Of a stretch of DNA of 64,000 nt, positions 23,091 to 31,489 are shown piece by piece; the stretch's first letter is position 1, and every line of letters begins with the position of its first letter. Made by a program: the position numbers and the translations under genes. The stretch covers positions 372,001 to 436,000 of the forward strand of contig JBMNLX010000005.1 of assembly GCA_050953085.1 (NCBI GenBank), in the 5' to 3' direction. Under the pieces are notes generated by a model. That model searched no databases, was not told where the DNA came from, and saw only the letters and a list, made by a program, of their open reading frames with translations. Source of the DNA: UBA3946 sp002385755. Its GTDB lineage: Bacteria > Bacillota_I > Bacilli_A > ML615J-28 > CAG-698.

Positions 23091-24449
23091 ATGCAGAACA
23101 AAATATTAATCGCTAACCGGGGCGAGATAGCTTTAAGGATTATCAGGGCATGTAAGGAACTCGGCATCGGTTGCGTGGCCGTGTACGCAAAAGGAGACGA
23201 GAACAGTCTGCACGTTAAATTTGCTGACGAAGCGGTTTGCATCGGTCCCGCTCCCGCGGCCGAAAGTTATCTGAACATGAATAACCTCATCAGCGCCGCC
23301 GTGGCCTCCGGGTGCAACGCGATTCACCCGGGTTACGGTTTTTTAGCCGAGAACGACAAATTCGCGACTATCGTCGAGCGCTGCAATCTGAAGTTTATCG
23401 GTCCGGGAAGCGAGGTCATGGCCCGGCTCGGGAATAAAAGCGAGGCCAGGAAACTCGCGAAGGACTTGGGGATTCCGGTTGTCGAGGGATCGGACGGCCC
23501 CGTGGAGGACGCGGAATCAGCCGCGACCATCGCCGCGCGCATAGGCTATCCCGTTTTAATCAAGGCCGTTTCCGGCGGCGGCGGGAAAGGCATAAGCATT
23601 ATCAAAAGCGAAGAGGAGCTTTTTAGACTATTCGAACTTACGCGCCACGAGGCCGAGGTCAATTTCGGGAACTCACAGGTTTATATCGAAAAATATATCG
23701 AAAACCCGCGCCATATCGAGGTGCAGGTTATCGCCGACGCTTACGGGAATACCGTTCACCTGGGAGAGCGCGACTGTTCCGTCCAACGCCGTAACCAAAA
23801 GATAATCGAGGAATCTCCTTCGCCGTTCGTCGGGGATGACCTGCGGGCTAAGTTAGGCGACTCGGCGGTAAAGCTTGCCCGAGCCGTCGGTTATCAGTCC
23901 GCGGGAACGGTCGAGTTTCTCGTCGACGGGGAAGGCAATTATTATTTTATCGAAACCAACGCCCGAATCCAGGTCGAGCATCCGGTCACTGAAGCGGTGA
24001 CGGGAATTGATCTTGTGAAAGAGCAGATTCGCATCGCATATCGGAGCGAGCTGTCTTTCCGGCAGAAAGAGATAAAAATGTCCGGTCATGCTTTGGAATG
24101 CCGGCTTAACGCTGAGGACCCGAATCTCAACTTCAGGCCCTCGCCGGGCCTTATTCGCAATGTCGTTCTTCCGGGCGGTCCGGGGGTTAGGCTGGACACC
24201 CATATTTATAATAATTACGAAGTCCCGCCCCATTACGACAGCCTGCTCGCGAAAGTGATCACTTTCGCCCCGACCCGCAAGGAAACGATTAGGAAAATGC
24301 GGGTCGCGCTCGAGCAGATGATCATTGACGGAGTCAAAACCAATATCGAGTTATTGTACTTAATCATGCATAATACCAACTTTGTGCGCGGCGTTTACGA
24401 CACGGGATTTTTGCGGGAGTTTTTGGAAACGATTAAGGGTGATTATTGA
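23091..24449 (+). CDS. accC: Biotin carboxylase subunit of acetyl-CoA carboxylase
   Basis: This protein of about 452 residues is full length for AccC. KILIANRGEIALRIIRAC opens the N-terminal domain, SGGGGKGI is the ATP-grasp loop, HIEVQVIAD and ERDCSVQRRNQKIIEE are catalytic blocks, and NARIQVEHPVTE contains the conserved Arg and His. It carboxylates biotin on AccB using ATP and bicarbonate. The ATG at 23091 with GGTGAG upstream is preferred to the GTG at 23082. Its TGA overlaps the accD start (TGATG). Confidence 0.97.
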   Translation: MQNKILIANRGEIALRIIRACKELGIGCVAVYAKGDENSLHVKFADEAVCIGPAPAAESYLNMNNLISAAVASGCNAIHPGYGFLAENDKFATIVERCNLKFIGPGSEVMARLGNKSEARKLAKDLGIPVVEGSDGPVEDAESAATIAARIGYPVLIKAVSGGGGKGISIIKSEEELFRLFELTRHEAEVNFGNSQVYIEKYIENPRHIEVQVIADAYGNTVHLGERDCSVQRRNQKIIEESPSPFVGDDLRAKLGDSAVKLARAVGYQSAGTVEFLVDGEGNYYFIETNARIQVEHPVTEAVTGIDLVKEQIRIAYRSELSFRQKEIKMSGHALECRLNAEDPNLNFRPSPGLIRNVVLPGGPGVRLDTHIYNNYEVPPHYDSLLAKVITFAPTRKETIRKMRVALEQMIIDGVKTNIELLYLIMHNTNFVRGVYDTGFLREFLETIKGDY

Positions 24450-25315
24450 TGAACGATATATTTGAAGAACGCAAGGCGAAAGTCGAGACTTATAAAAAAA
24501 TCAGAGGCAAACAAGAAAAATTGTTCAAGGTGGATATTCCCGAGGGGCTCTTCGTCAAGTGCGATTGTTGCAACGAATACTTGTTTCGGGAAGATCTCTC
24601 GGGGAGCCATTATGTTTGCCATAAATGCCGGTTTCATTTCCGGGTTTCGGCGCGCGAGCGCCTGAAGATGGTTTGCGACGAGTTTGTCGAGATGTTTTCC
24701 GACCTTAAAACGCTAAACCCGCTTGATTTTCCCGGTTACGAAAAGAAAATCAAGCAATACCAGGAACAAACCGGCGAGATTGACGCCTTCGTTTGCGGAA
24801 CGGGGGTAATCTGCGGCGAGCCGGTCGCCATCGGCGTCATGGACAGTTTTTTCATGATGGGAAGCATGGGATCCGTCGTCGGCGAGAAGGTGACGCGGCT
24901 TATCGAACACGCGACGCGGGAAAGGCTGCCGCTCGTTATTTTTTCCGCTTCGGGCGGCGCCCGAATGCAGGAAGGAATTTTCTCGCTGATGCAAATGGCC
25001 AAGACCGCGGCCGCTTGCCGGCGTCACGACGAGGCGGGCCTGCTTCATATCGGCGTTTTGACCAACCCGACGACCGGCGGCGTCGCCGCTAGTTTCGCTT
25101 CCCTAGGCGATATTATCATCGCCGAGAAGGGGGCGTTAATCGGTTTTGCCGGCAGCCGGGTCATCAAACAAACAATCGGGGAAGAGTTGCCGGATGATTT
25201 TCAGAAGGCGGAATTTCAATTAAAAAAAGGGTTTGTCGATATGGTTATCGACCGGAAAGACCTGAAGAACATGTTGGGGAAATTGCTTAAACTGCATAAA
25301 AGGACGGGAAAATAA
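24449..25315 (+). CDS. accD: Acetyl-CoA carboxylase carboxyltransferase beta subunit
   Basis: This 288-residue protein has the AccD zinc ribbon at its N-terminus, with Cys38/Cys41 and Cys57/Cys60, followed by the crotonase-fold domain (GTGVICGEPVAIGVMD, MGSMGSVVGEK, FSASGGARMQEG, LTNPTTGGVAASFA). With AccA it transfers the carboxyl group from biotin to acetyl-CoA, making malonyl-CoA. The start is the ATG at 24449, overlapping the accC stop. accA follows after one base. Confidence 0.97.
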   Translation: MNDIFEERKAKVETYKKIRGKQEKLFKVDIPEGLFVKCDCCNEYLFREDLSGSHYVCHKCRFHFRVSARERLKMVCDEFVEMFSDLKTLNPLDFPGYEKKIKQYQEQTGEIDAFVCGTGVICGEPVAIGVMDSFFMMGSMGSVVGEKVTRLIEHATRERLPLVIFSASGGARMQEGIFSLMQMAKTAAACRRHDEAGLLHIGVLTNPTTGGVAASFASLGDIIIAEKGALIGFAGSRVIKQTIGEELPDDFQKAEFQLKKGFVDMVIDRKDLKNMLGKLLKLHKRTGK

Positions 25316-25316
25316 A

Positions 25317-26129
25317 ATGACGAAAACAACCGTGGAAAAGGTGTGGGAAACGGTTCAGATCGCCCGCAACACTAAGCGCCCGACCGCTCAGGTTTTGATT
25401 AACTATTTATTTGATGATTTTGTGGAGCTGCATGGCGACCGTCTTTACGGCGATGACGCCAGTTTTATCGGCGGGATCGGGTTTTTGGGCGGAATGCCGA
25501 CTACGGTAATCGGCCAGGAAAAAGGTCTTTCAACAAACGAAAAAATCAAAAGGAATTTCGGCATGGGTCATCCCGAGGGATATCACAAGGCTTTGCGTTT
25601 GATGAAGCAGGCCGAAAAGTTTGGGCGGCCGATATTGTTTATTATCGACACTCCGGGCGCATATCCCGGCGTCGGCGCCGAGGAACGCGGCCAGGCGATG
25701 GCGATTGCCGTGAATCTCGCGGAGATGATCGGCCTGAAAGCGCCCATGATATCGGTTGTTTTGGGCGAGGGGGGAAGCGGCGGCGCTTTGGGGATCGGCG
25801 TCAGCGACGAAATATGGATGTTTGAAAACGCCACGTACTCGATTCTTTCTCCCGAAGGGTTCGCCTCGATACTATATAAAGACGCTTCGCTAGCCAACAA
25901 GGCGGCCGCCGACATGAAACTTACGTCCGCAGATTTATATCATTATAGGATAATCGAGCGAATAATACCGGAAGTCGAAGGCGGCCTGCACAATAATCCC
26001 GAATATTCCTTTTCTATTTTGAAAACTGAGTTAATAAAAAAATATGCCGAACTATGTCAAAAAAGCATCGCCGAGCTTCTTAGAAAACGATATCAAAAAT
26101 ACCGCGCCATAGGCTTGTATGCAGAATAA
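25317..26129 (+). CDS. accA: Acetyl-CoA carboxylase carboxyltransferase alpha subunit
   Basis: This 270-residue protein matches AccA without the longer N-terminal coiled region of the enterobacterial form: RPTAQVLINYLFDDFVELHGDR, IGQEKG, NFGMGHPEGYHKALRLM, FIDTPGAYPGVGAEERGQ and LGEGGSGGALGIG. It pairs with AccD. Its last 11 bases overlap the next gene, a MarR-type regulator, so accA and the regulator are translated in one unit. Confidence 0.97.
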   Translation: MTKTTVEKVWETVQIARNTKRPTAQVLINYLFDDFVELHGDRLYGDDASFIGGIGFLGGMPTTVIGQEKGLSTNEKIKRNFGMGHPEGYHKALRLMKQAEKFGRPILFIIDTPGAYPGVGAEERGQAMAIAVNLAEMIGLKAPMISVVLGEGGSGGALGIGVSDEIWMFENATYSILSPEGFASILYKDASLANKAAADMKLTSADLYHYRIIERIIPEVEGGLHNNPEYSFSILKTELIKKYAELCQKSIAELLRKRYQKYRAIGLYAE

Positions 26130-26589
26130 ATCAGGCGGTTTGCTTTCGGCCATCGGCGATTCTTTTTTTGCTTTTCAATCTAAATTGCAGTTTTTTGAAC
26201 GGGAGTATTTGAAGAAAAAGGGTATTGACGAGGTAACGCCGGCGGAGATCAAAGTGTTGTATATGATCGGAATGTCGAACACGAAATCGATGTCGGAAAT
26301 CGCGGACGAATTAAAGATAACCCGGGGAACGCTCTCGATCACGGTCGATAACCTTGTAAAAAAAGGTTATGTCATCCGCGCCCGGAACAAGCAGGACCGG
26401 CGCGTCGTGATCTTATATCTGACAAAGAAATCGGTATCGATCGTCAAGGACTACGAAGAGTTTTATAACGCATTAATCAGGAGTTTGGTCGCGTCGATCG
26501 ATGAGGACAAAGCGATTGTTTTGGACGAGATATTGAGAAATTTGAACAAGATTATTGAAACTAACTTTTACGAGAAAAAAGAAAAATAA
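26119..26589 (+). CDS. fabT: MarR-family regulator, FabT-like
   Basis: This 156-residue MarR protein has the winged helix-turn-helix at about residues 45-105 (AEIKVLYMIGMSN, MSEIADELKITRGTLSITVDNLVKKGYV, RNKQDRRVVILYLT) flanked by dimerisation helices. Its position between the acc genes and fabK is the place of FabT in streptococci and enterococci, where it represses fatty-acid genes with acyl-ACP as corepressor. FabT-like palindromes lie in front of the degV-acpP-fabH operon in this window. The name is by context. Confidence 0.8.
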   Translation: MQNKSGGLLSAIGDSFFAFQSKLQFFEREYLKKKGIDEVTPAEIKVLYMIGMSNTKSMSEIADELKITRGTLSITVDNLVKKGYVIRARNKQDRRVVILYLTKKSVSIVKDYEEFYNALIRSLVASIDEDKAIVLDEILRNLNKIIETNFYEKKEK

Positions 26590-26617
26590 ATTATTAAAAT
26601 TAGACAGGGGAAGATTT

Positions 26618-27550
26618 ATGAAAAACATTTGCGAACTTTTGGGAATAAAATACCCGCTTATCCAGGGCGGGATGGCCAATATCGCCGACGCGCGCCTGGC
26701 CGCCGCCGTGGCGAACGCCGGCGGTTTGGGACTCATTTCCGCGGGCGGTTGTGACGCCGAATGGGTAAGGGGCGAAATCCGCCGCTGCCGAGAACTTACC
26801 GACAAGCCCTTCGGGGTAAATATTATGCTCATGAACCCTCACGCCGCCGAAATCGCGCGGGTGATTATCGAGGAAGAAGTGAAAGTCGTGACCACCGGCG
26901 CCGGCAACCCCGCGCCCTATATCCCCGCGTGGAAAGAAGCGGGGATCATCGTGATCCCGGTCATCGCGAGCGTTGCCATGGCGGTGAGGATGGAGAGGTC
27001 CGGGGCCCACGCCGTAGTCGCGGAGGGGACGGAAGCCGGCGGTCATATCGGGGAGCTTACGACAATGGCTTTAGTGCCGCAGGTCGTAGACAAAGTTTCG
27101 ATCCCGGTTATCGCGGCCGGCGGCGTCGCCGATAAAAGGGGAGTGCTGGCGGCTTTTGCCCTCGGGGCGAAAGGAGTTCAGGTCGGGACCGTTCTTTTAG
27201 CAAGCGAGGAGTGCCCCATCCACGATAATTATAAAAACAAGGTGATCGACGCGCGAGATACGGACACGATCGTGACGGGACGCGCGGTGGGGATGCCGGT
27301 TAGGGTCCTGAAAAACCCGATGACGCGGATTTATAATAAAATGGCCGCGGAAGGCGCGACAGTTGAAGAACTGGAAAAGCTCACGCTCGGTTCCCTGCGC
27401 CGCGCCGTTCTGGAAGGCGATTTGGAGAGAGGCTCGTTCATGGCGGGCCAGGTTTCCGGTTTGATAAAGAATATAAGACCGGTTAAAAAGATTATCGAAG
27501 AGCTTTTTTCCGGCGTTAACGAATATAAAAATAATTTGGAAGTGTTGTAA
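26618..27550 (+). CDS. fabK: Enoyl-ACP reductase II (FMN-dependent)
   Basis: This 310-residue protein is FabK, a flavin enoyl-ACP reductase of the nitronate monooxygenase-like fold, not the triclosan-sensitive FabI. Motifs are YPLIQGGMANIAD, ANAGGLGLISAGG, NIMLMNPH, VAEGTEAGGHIG, AAGGVADKRG and GAKGVQVGT. It performs the last reduction of each elongation cycle. The ATG at 26618 has GGGGAAG upstream. Its stop overlaps the fabD start. Confidence 0.95.
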   Translation: MKNICELLGIKYPLIQGGMANIADARLAAAVANAGGLGLISAGGCDAEWVRGEIRRCRELTDKPFGVNIMLMNPHAAEIARVIIEEEVKVVTTGAGNPAPYIPAWKEAGIIVIPVIASVAMAVRMERSGAHAVVAEGTEAGGHIGELTTMALVPQVVDKVSIPVIAAGGVADKRGVLAAFALGAKGVQVGTVLLASEECPIHDNYKNKVIDARDTDTIVTGRAVGMPVRVLKNPMTRIYNKMAAEGATVEELEKLTLGSLRRAVLEGDLERGSFMAGQVSGLIKNIRPVKKIIEELFSGVNEYKNNLEVL

Positions 27551-28461
27551 TGACGAAAACAGCCTTTTTATTTGCCGGTCAAGGCTCCCAATACGCCGGC
27601 ATGGGGCGCGATATTTACGATAAATATCCTTATGTCAGGGAATTGTATGACGAAGCGAGCGCCGTTTTGGGATACGATTTAAGGGAAATTTGTTTCACGG
27701 AGAATGACCTGCTGCATCAAACGCGTTACACGCAGCCGGCCGTGATGACGACTTCCTACTCTCTTTACCGGGTGTTCGTTCGGGAAACGGGCGTTAGCCC
27801 GGTCGTTTTAGCCGGATTCAGTTTGGGCGAATATACGGCTTTATGCGCCGCCGGGGTTTTTTCCTTTTCCGACGCCGTGCGGCTGGTGGCGCGCCGCGCC
27901 ATTGCGATGGATCGCGCCGCCGTAAAAAACAAAGGAGCGATGGCGGCGATAATCGCTTATCCCCGCGATAAATTGGAAAGGCTGTGCGGTAAAATAGGCG
28001 GCGTTTTGATCGCCAATTATAACTGTCCCGGCCAGCTTGTCGTAAGCGGCGAGACCGACGCCGTTTCCGCCTTGTGCGCGGAAGCAAAAGCGGACGGCGC
28101 GAAAAGGGTCATTCCCCTGAATGTGAGCGGGGCCTTCCATTCGCCGCTGATGACGGAAGCGGCGGTTGAGATGCGCGAATATCTCGAGGGATTTTCTTTC
28201 CGGGAGCCGTCGGCGGACGTCATTTTGAATTACAACGCGTCCCCGCTTAAGTTATCCGATTTAAAGGAAGCGTTGCGGGAGCAGATCGTGTCTTCGGTTT
28301 ATTTTGAAGATAGCGTCAGGAAAATAATCAAAGATTACGATGTTAATCAATTTATCGAGTTTGGCCCGGGAAAGGTTCTGCGCGGTTTCGTGAGCAGGAT
28401 AGACGGCGGAGTGAGCGTCGTTTCCATCGATAAATTAGCTGATTTCGAATCTTTACGATAG
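27550..28461 (+). CDS. fabD: Malonyl-CoA:ACP transacylase
   Basis: This 303-residue protein loads malonyl groups onto ACP. FAGQGSQYAGMG opens it and the nucleophile is Ser91 in GFSLGEY; most FabD proteins have GHSLGE, so the residue before the serine is Phe instead of His. SGAFHSPLM carries the catalytic His. The start at 27550 overlaps the fabK stop by one base. Confidence 0.95.
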   Translation: MTKTAFLFAGQGSQYAGMGRDIYDKYPYVRELYDEASAVLGYDLREICFTENDLLHQTRYTQPAVMTTSYSLYRVFVRETGVSPVVLAGFSLGEYTALCAAGVFSFSDAVRLVARRAIAMDRAAVKNKGAMAAIIAYPRDKLERLCGKIGGVLIANYNCPGQLVVSGETDAVSALCAEAKADGAKRVIPLNVSGAFHSPLMTEAAVEMREYLEGFSFREPSADVILNYNASPLKLSDLKEALREQIVSSVYFEDSVRKIIKDYDVNQFIEFGPGKVLRGFVSRIDGGVSVVSIDKLADFESLR

Positions 28462-28471
28462 GAGGAAAAAA

Positions 28472-29218
28472 ATGAATCTACAAGGGAAAGTGGCGATTGT
28501 AACCGGGGGCGCGACCGGCATCGGCCGGGCAATTTCGGCTCGTCTTTCCGAACTGGGCGCGACGGTCGTCATTAATTATCGTTCGAGCGCCGGCGCCGCC
28601 GAGCGTTTGGTCGAAGGCTTGACGGCAAAAGGTTATAAAGCCGAAAGCTTTCAAGCCGACGTTTCCGATTTTTCGGATGCTCATAGGCTGATCGAGGAAA
28701 CTTATAAGAAACACGAGCGGCTTGATATTCTCGTGAACAACGCCGGCATTAATATCGACACGTTGATTTTAAGGATGACGGAGGAAGATTTCGACAAGGT
28801 AATCGCCGTTAATCTTAAGGGCGCCTGGAATTGTTGTAAACACGCCGCCAGAATCATGAGTAAAAACCGCGCGGGGAAAATCATTAACATTTCCTCGGTC
28901 GTCGGCTTGATCGGCAATATCGGCCAAACCAATTATTGCGCGTCGAAAGCGGGAATTATCGGTTTGACCAAAGCCTTGGCCCGCGAACTCGCGAAGCGCG
29001 GCGTTTGCGTTAACGCAGTCGCCCCGGGTTTTATCGATACCAAAATGACGCGGCAACTCGATTCGCGCTTTATTGAACAAATCATTAATGCCGTTCCCCT
29101 GGGAAGGCAGGGAACTCCCGAAGACGTAGCGCATTTGGTCGCGTTTTTGGCTTCCGATCTTTCGGATTATATAACCGGCCAGGTCATCAACGTCGACGGC
29201 GGCATGGTAATGAATTAA
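28472..29218 (+). CDS. fabG: 3-oxoacyl-ACP reductase
   Basis: This 248-residue short-chain dehydrogenase has the NADPH motif TGGATGIGRA at about residues 10-19, LVNNAGIN, the Ser of NISSVVG, the YCASK catalytic Tyr-Lys and the C-terminal GQVINVDGG typical of FabG. It reduces 3-oxoacyl-ACP. AGGAGG precedes the ATG. Neighbours fabD and fabF fix its role. Confidence 0.96.
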   Translation: MNLQGKVAIVTGGATGIGRAISARLSELGATVVINYRSSAGAAERLVEGLTAKGYKAESFQADVSDFSDAHRLIEETYKKHERLDILVNNAGINIDTLILRMTEEDFDKVIAVNLKGAWNCCKHAARIMSKNRAGKIINISSVVGLIGNIGQTNYCASKAGIIGLTKALARELAKRGVCVNAVAPGFIDTKMTRQLDSRFIEQIINAVPLGRQGTPEDVAHLVAFLASDLSDYITGQVINVDGGMVMN

Positions 29219-29230
29219 CGGGGTGATAAG

Positions 29231-30469
29231 ATGAAAAGAAGAGTTGTTATTACGGGAATGGGCGCGGTGACGCCCGTAGGCAACACGGTTGCCGAGACAT
29301 GGGACGCAGTCGTCAACGGAAAAAACGGGATCGATTACATCACCCAGTTTGACGTATCAAAGATGAAGGTCAGAATCGGCGGCGAGGTAAAAAACTTGGA
29401 TATCGGGAAATATCTCGAGCTGCGCGAGGCCCGGCGCCTGGACCGGGCGGGAATTTTCGCGTTGATTGCCGCGACGCAGGCTTATGAGGACGCCGGGTTG
29501 GAAGGCGCCGATATTGACCGGGACCGGTTCGGGGTGTTCGTCACGAGCGGCATCGGCGGTATGCAGACAATTAACGTGGAATCGCGAAAATCGCACGAAA
29601 ATGGACCGGATAGAGTATCGCCTTTTTTCGTTCCCAACGCGATTATCAATTTAATCGGCGGCCATATTGCGATTAAATACAAAGTCCACGGCCCCAATCT
29701 TCCGGTCGTTACCGCTTGTTCGTCGGGAACCAACTCCATCGGCGAGGCTTTTCGTTATATCCGGGACGGATATTTGGATATTGCTTTCGGCGGCGGGACG
29801 GAGGCGCCGATTAATGAGCTCGGCGTCGGCGGGTTCACGGCGATGCGGGCTCTTAATATGTCAAACGACCCGGAAAACGCCTGCATGCCGTTTGACCGTC
29901 GCCGCAGCGGGTTCGTGATTGCCGAGGGAGCGGGGGTCTTGATTCTTGAGGAACTTGAACACGCGAAAAAAAGGGGCGCGCCGATTTATGCCGAACTGGT
30001 GGGTTACGGCTCGACTTGCGACGCCTATCATATCACCGCCCCGGACGAAACGGCCGAGGGCATAACCAAGGCGATAAAACTCGCGTTGCTTGACGCCGGG
30101 GTCAACGCCGAGGCGATTGACCATATAAACGCCCACGGGACTTCGACCCCCTATAATGACCGATTGGAAACTCTGGCGATTAAAAAAGCGCTGGGAGAGC
30201 GCGCCTACAAGGTAAATATCAGCAGCACGAAGTCGATGATGGGACACAGCCTGGGCGCGACCGGCGCGATTGAGACGATTATGACCGTCAAAGCGATTAC
30301 CGACGGGATTTGCCCGCCGACGATTAATTACCAAGAATATGATCCCGAGTGCGATTTGAATTACACGCCAAACATGGCGGTGCGCCGCGTCGTGGATTAT
30401 GCGATAAATATAAACGTTGGTTTCGGCGGTCAAAACGCCGCGCTAATATTGAAAAAATATGAGAATTAG
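29231..30469 (+). CDS. fabF: 3-oxoacyl-ACP synthase II
   Basis: This 412-residue condensing enzyme has the Cys-His-His triad: VTACSSGTNSIGEA, NAHGTSTPYND and MMGHSLGATGAIE. It elongates acyl-ACP with malonyl-ACP. RRVVITGMGAVTPVG opens the protein. A short 11-base gap separates it from fabZ (30482), whose ribosome site overlaps the fabF stop. Confidence 0.97.
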   Translation: MKRRVVITGMGAVTPVGNTVAETWDAVVNGKNGIDYITQFDVSKMKVRIGGEVKNLDIGKYLELREARRLDRAGIFALIAATQAYEDAGLEGADIDRDRFGVFVTSGIGGMQTINVESRKSHENGPDRVSPFFVPNAIINLIGGHIAIKYKVHGPNLPVVTACSSGTNSIGEAFRYIRDGYLDIAFGGGTEAPINELGVGGFTAMRALNMSNDPENACMPFDRRRSGFVIAEGAGVLILEELEHAKKRGAPIYAELVGYGSTCDAYHITAPDETAEGITKAIKLALLDAGVNAEAIDHINAHGTSTPYNDRLETLAIKKALGERAYKVNISSTKSMMGHSLGATGAIETIMTVKAITDGICPPTINYQEYDPECDLNYTPNMAVRRVVDYAININVGFGGQNAALILKKYEN

Positions 30470-30481
30470 GAGATGAAGCAG

Positions 30482-30907
30482 ATGGTGTTAAACAGCAATC
30501 AAATCCAAGAAGTGATTCCGCACCGTCATCCCTTTTTGTTGGTAGATCGGATAGATGAATTGGAAGTGGGAAAAAGAGCGGTCGGCGTCAAATGCGTGAC
30601 GGCGGGAGATCCGTATTTCCAGGGACATTTTCCTCAGGAACACGTTATGCCCGGCGTTTTGATTGTAGAGGCGCTGGCGCAGGTCGGGGCCGTTTCGTTG
30701 CTTCTTGCCGAGGAAAACAAGGGCAAGACCGCGTATTTCGCCGGTATCCGAGCGGCGAAATTTCGACGGAAGGTCATCCCCGGGGATACGCTGACCTTGG
30801 AAGCGGTGCTTATTAAGCAACGCGGGGCCTTTGGCGTGAGCAAGGGGATTGCGAAGGTTGGCGATGAGCTGGCTTGCGAATGTGAGATTATGTTCACCTT
30901 AATGTAA
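30482..30907 (+). CDS. fabZ: 3-hydroxyacyl-ACP dehydratase
   Basis: This protein of about 141 residues has the hot-dog fold signature IPHRHPFLLVDRI, then YFQGHFPQEHVMPGVLIVEALAQ with the catalytic His and Glu. It dehydrates 3-hydroxyacyl-ACP. Two ATGs are possible (30473, 30482); AGGAG ends right against the first, so the second, with a 9-base spacing, is preferred. No FabA or FabM/FabN-like isomerase is in the window, so how unsaturated chains are made is open. Confidence 0.95.
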   Translation: MVLNSNQIQEVIPHRHPFLLVDRIDELEVGKRAVGVKCVTAGDPYFQGHFPQEHVMPGVLIVEALAQVGAVSLLLAEENKGKTAYFAGIRAAKFRRKVIPGDTLTLEAVLIKQRGAFGVSKGIAKVGDELACECEIMFTLM

Positions 30908-30909
30908 TT

Positions 30910-31440
30910 ATGAAGATTAAAAGCATGGTCAGCGTTTCGGCTTTTACCGCAATGATGTGCGTCTTGACGGTCGTTTTTCCTTCCGTGCCGCTCTCGGCGC
31001 TTAATGTTTCCGTCACCTTGCAAACGCTAGTCGTGATGATGGCGGGGATAATGCTCCGCCCGGCGGAAGCTTTCCTAAGCATGGTTTTATATATAACGAT
31101 CGGAATAATCGGCCTCCCCGTCTTCAGCAACTACCAAAGCGGGCCGTCCGTCTTGGCGGGGCCGACCGGGGGATTTATTCTTGCCTTTCCCTTAGCCGCA
31201 TTTTTGATCGCTTGCTTTCGCGGCGACCGGTCGTTTTTACGGCTGACGGCCGTCAATATCATATTCGGGGTCGCGCTTGTTTATCTGGCGGGAGCGGTAT
31301 CTTTATCGCTCGTCATGAGCGCCTCTTATTTTAACGCGCTTTCCGGCTTGGCGGCATTTTTTCTTCCCGATTGCGCGAAGGCGTTGCTCGCCGCCGGTTT
31401 GGGCAGTAAAATTAAAGAATACCTAAAACAAACGGGTTGA
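30910..31440 (+). CDS. bioY: Biotin transporter BioY
   Basis: This 176-residue membrane protein has about six hydrophobic segments and the BioY motifs LVVMMAGIMLRPAEAFLSM, IGIIGLPVFSNY and SVLAGPTGGFILAFP. It is the substrate-binding S component of a biotin ECF importer. Its place at the end of the acc-fab operon, 2 bases after fabZ, ties biotin uptake to the carboxylase that needs it. No biotin synthesis genes are in this window. Confidence 0.93.
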   Translation: MKIKSMVSVSAFTAMMCVLTVVFPSVPLSALNVSVTLQTLVVMMAGIMLRPAEAFLSMVLYITIGIIGLPVFSNYQSGPSVLAGPTGGFILAFPLAAFLIACFRGDRSFLRLTAVNIIFGVALVYLAGAVSLSLVMSASYFNALSGLAAFFLPDCAKALLAAGLGSKIKEYLKQTG

Positions 31441-31457
31441 TATCAACCCTTCTTTTT
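31434..31457 (+). terminator. Terminator of the acc-fab-bioY operon
   Basis: Palindrome GGGTTGATATCAACCC (31434-31449) followed by TTCTTTTT. The bioY stop codon (31438-31440) lies within the stem. Confidence 0.85.
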
Positions 31458-31489
31458 GTTGAGAAAATATTATAAGAAAGTTTGGGAAA

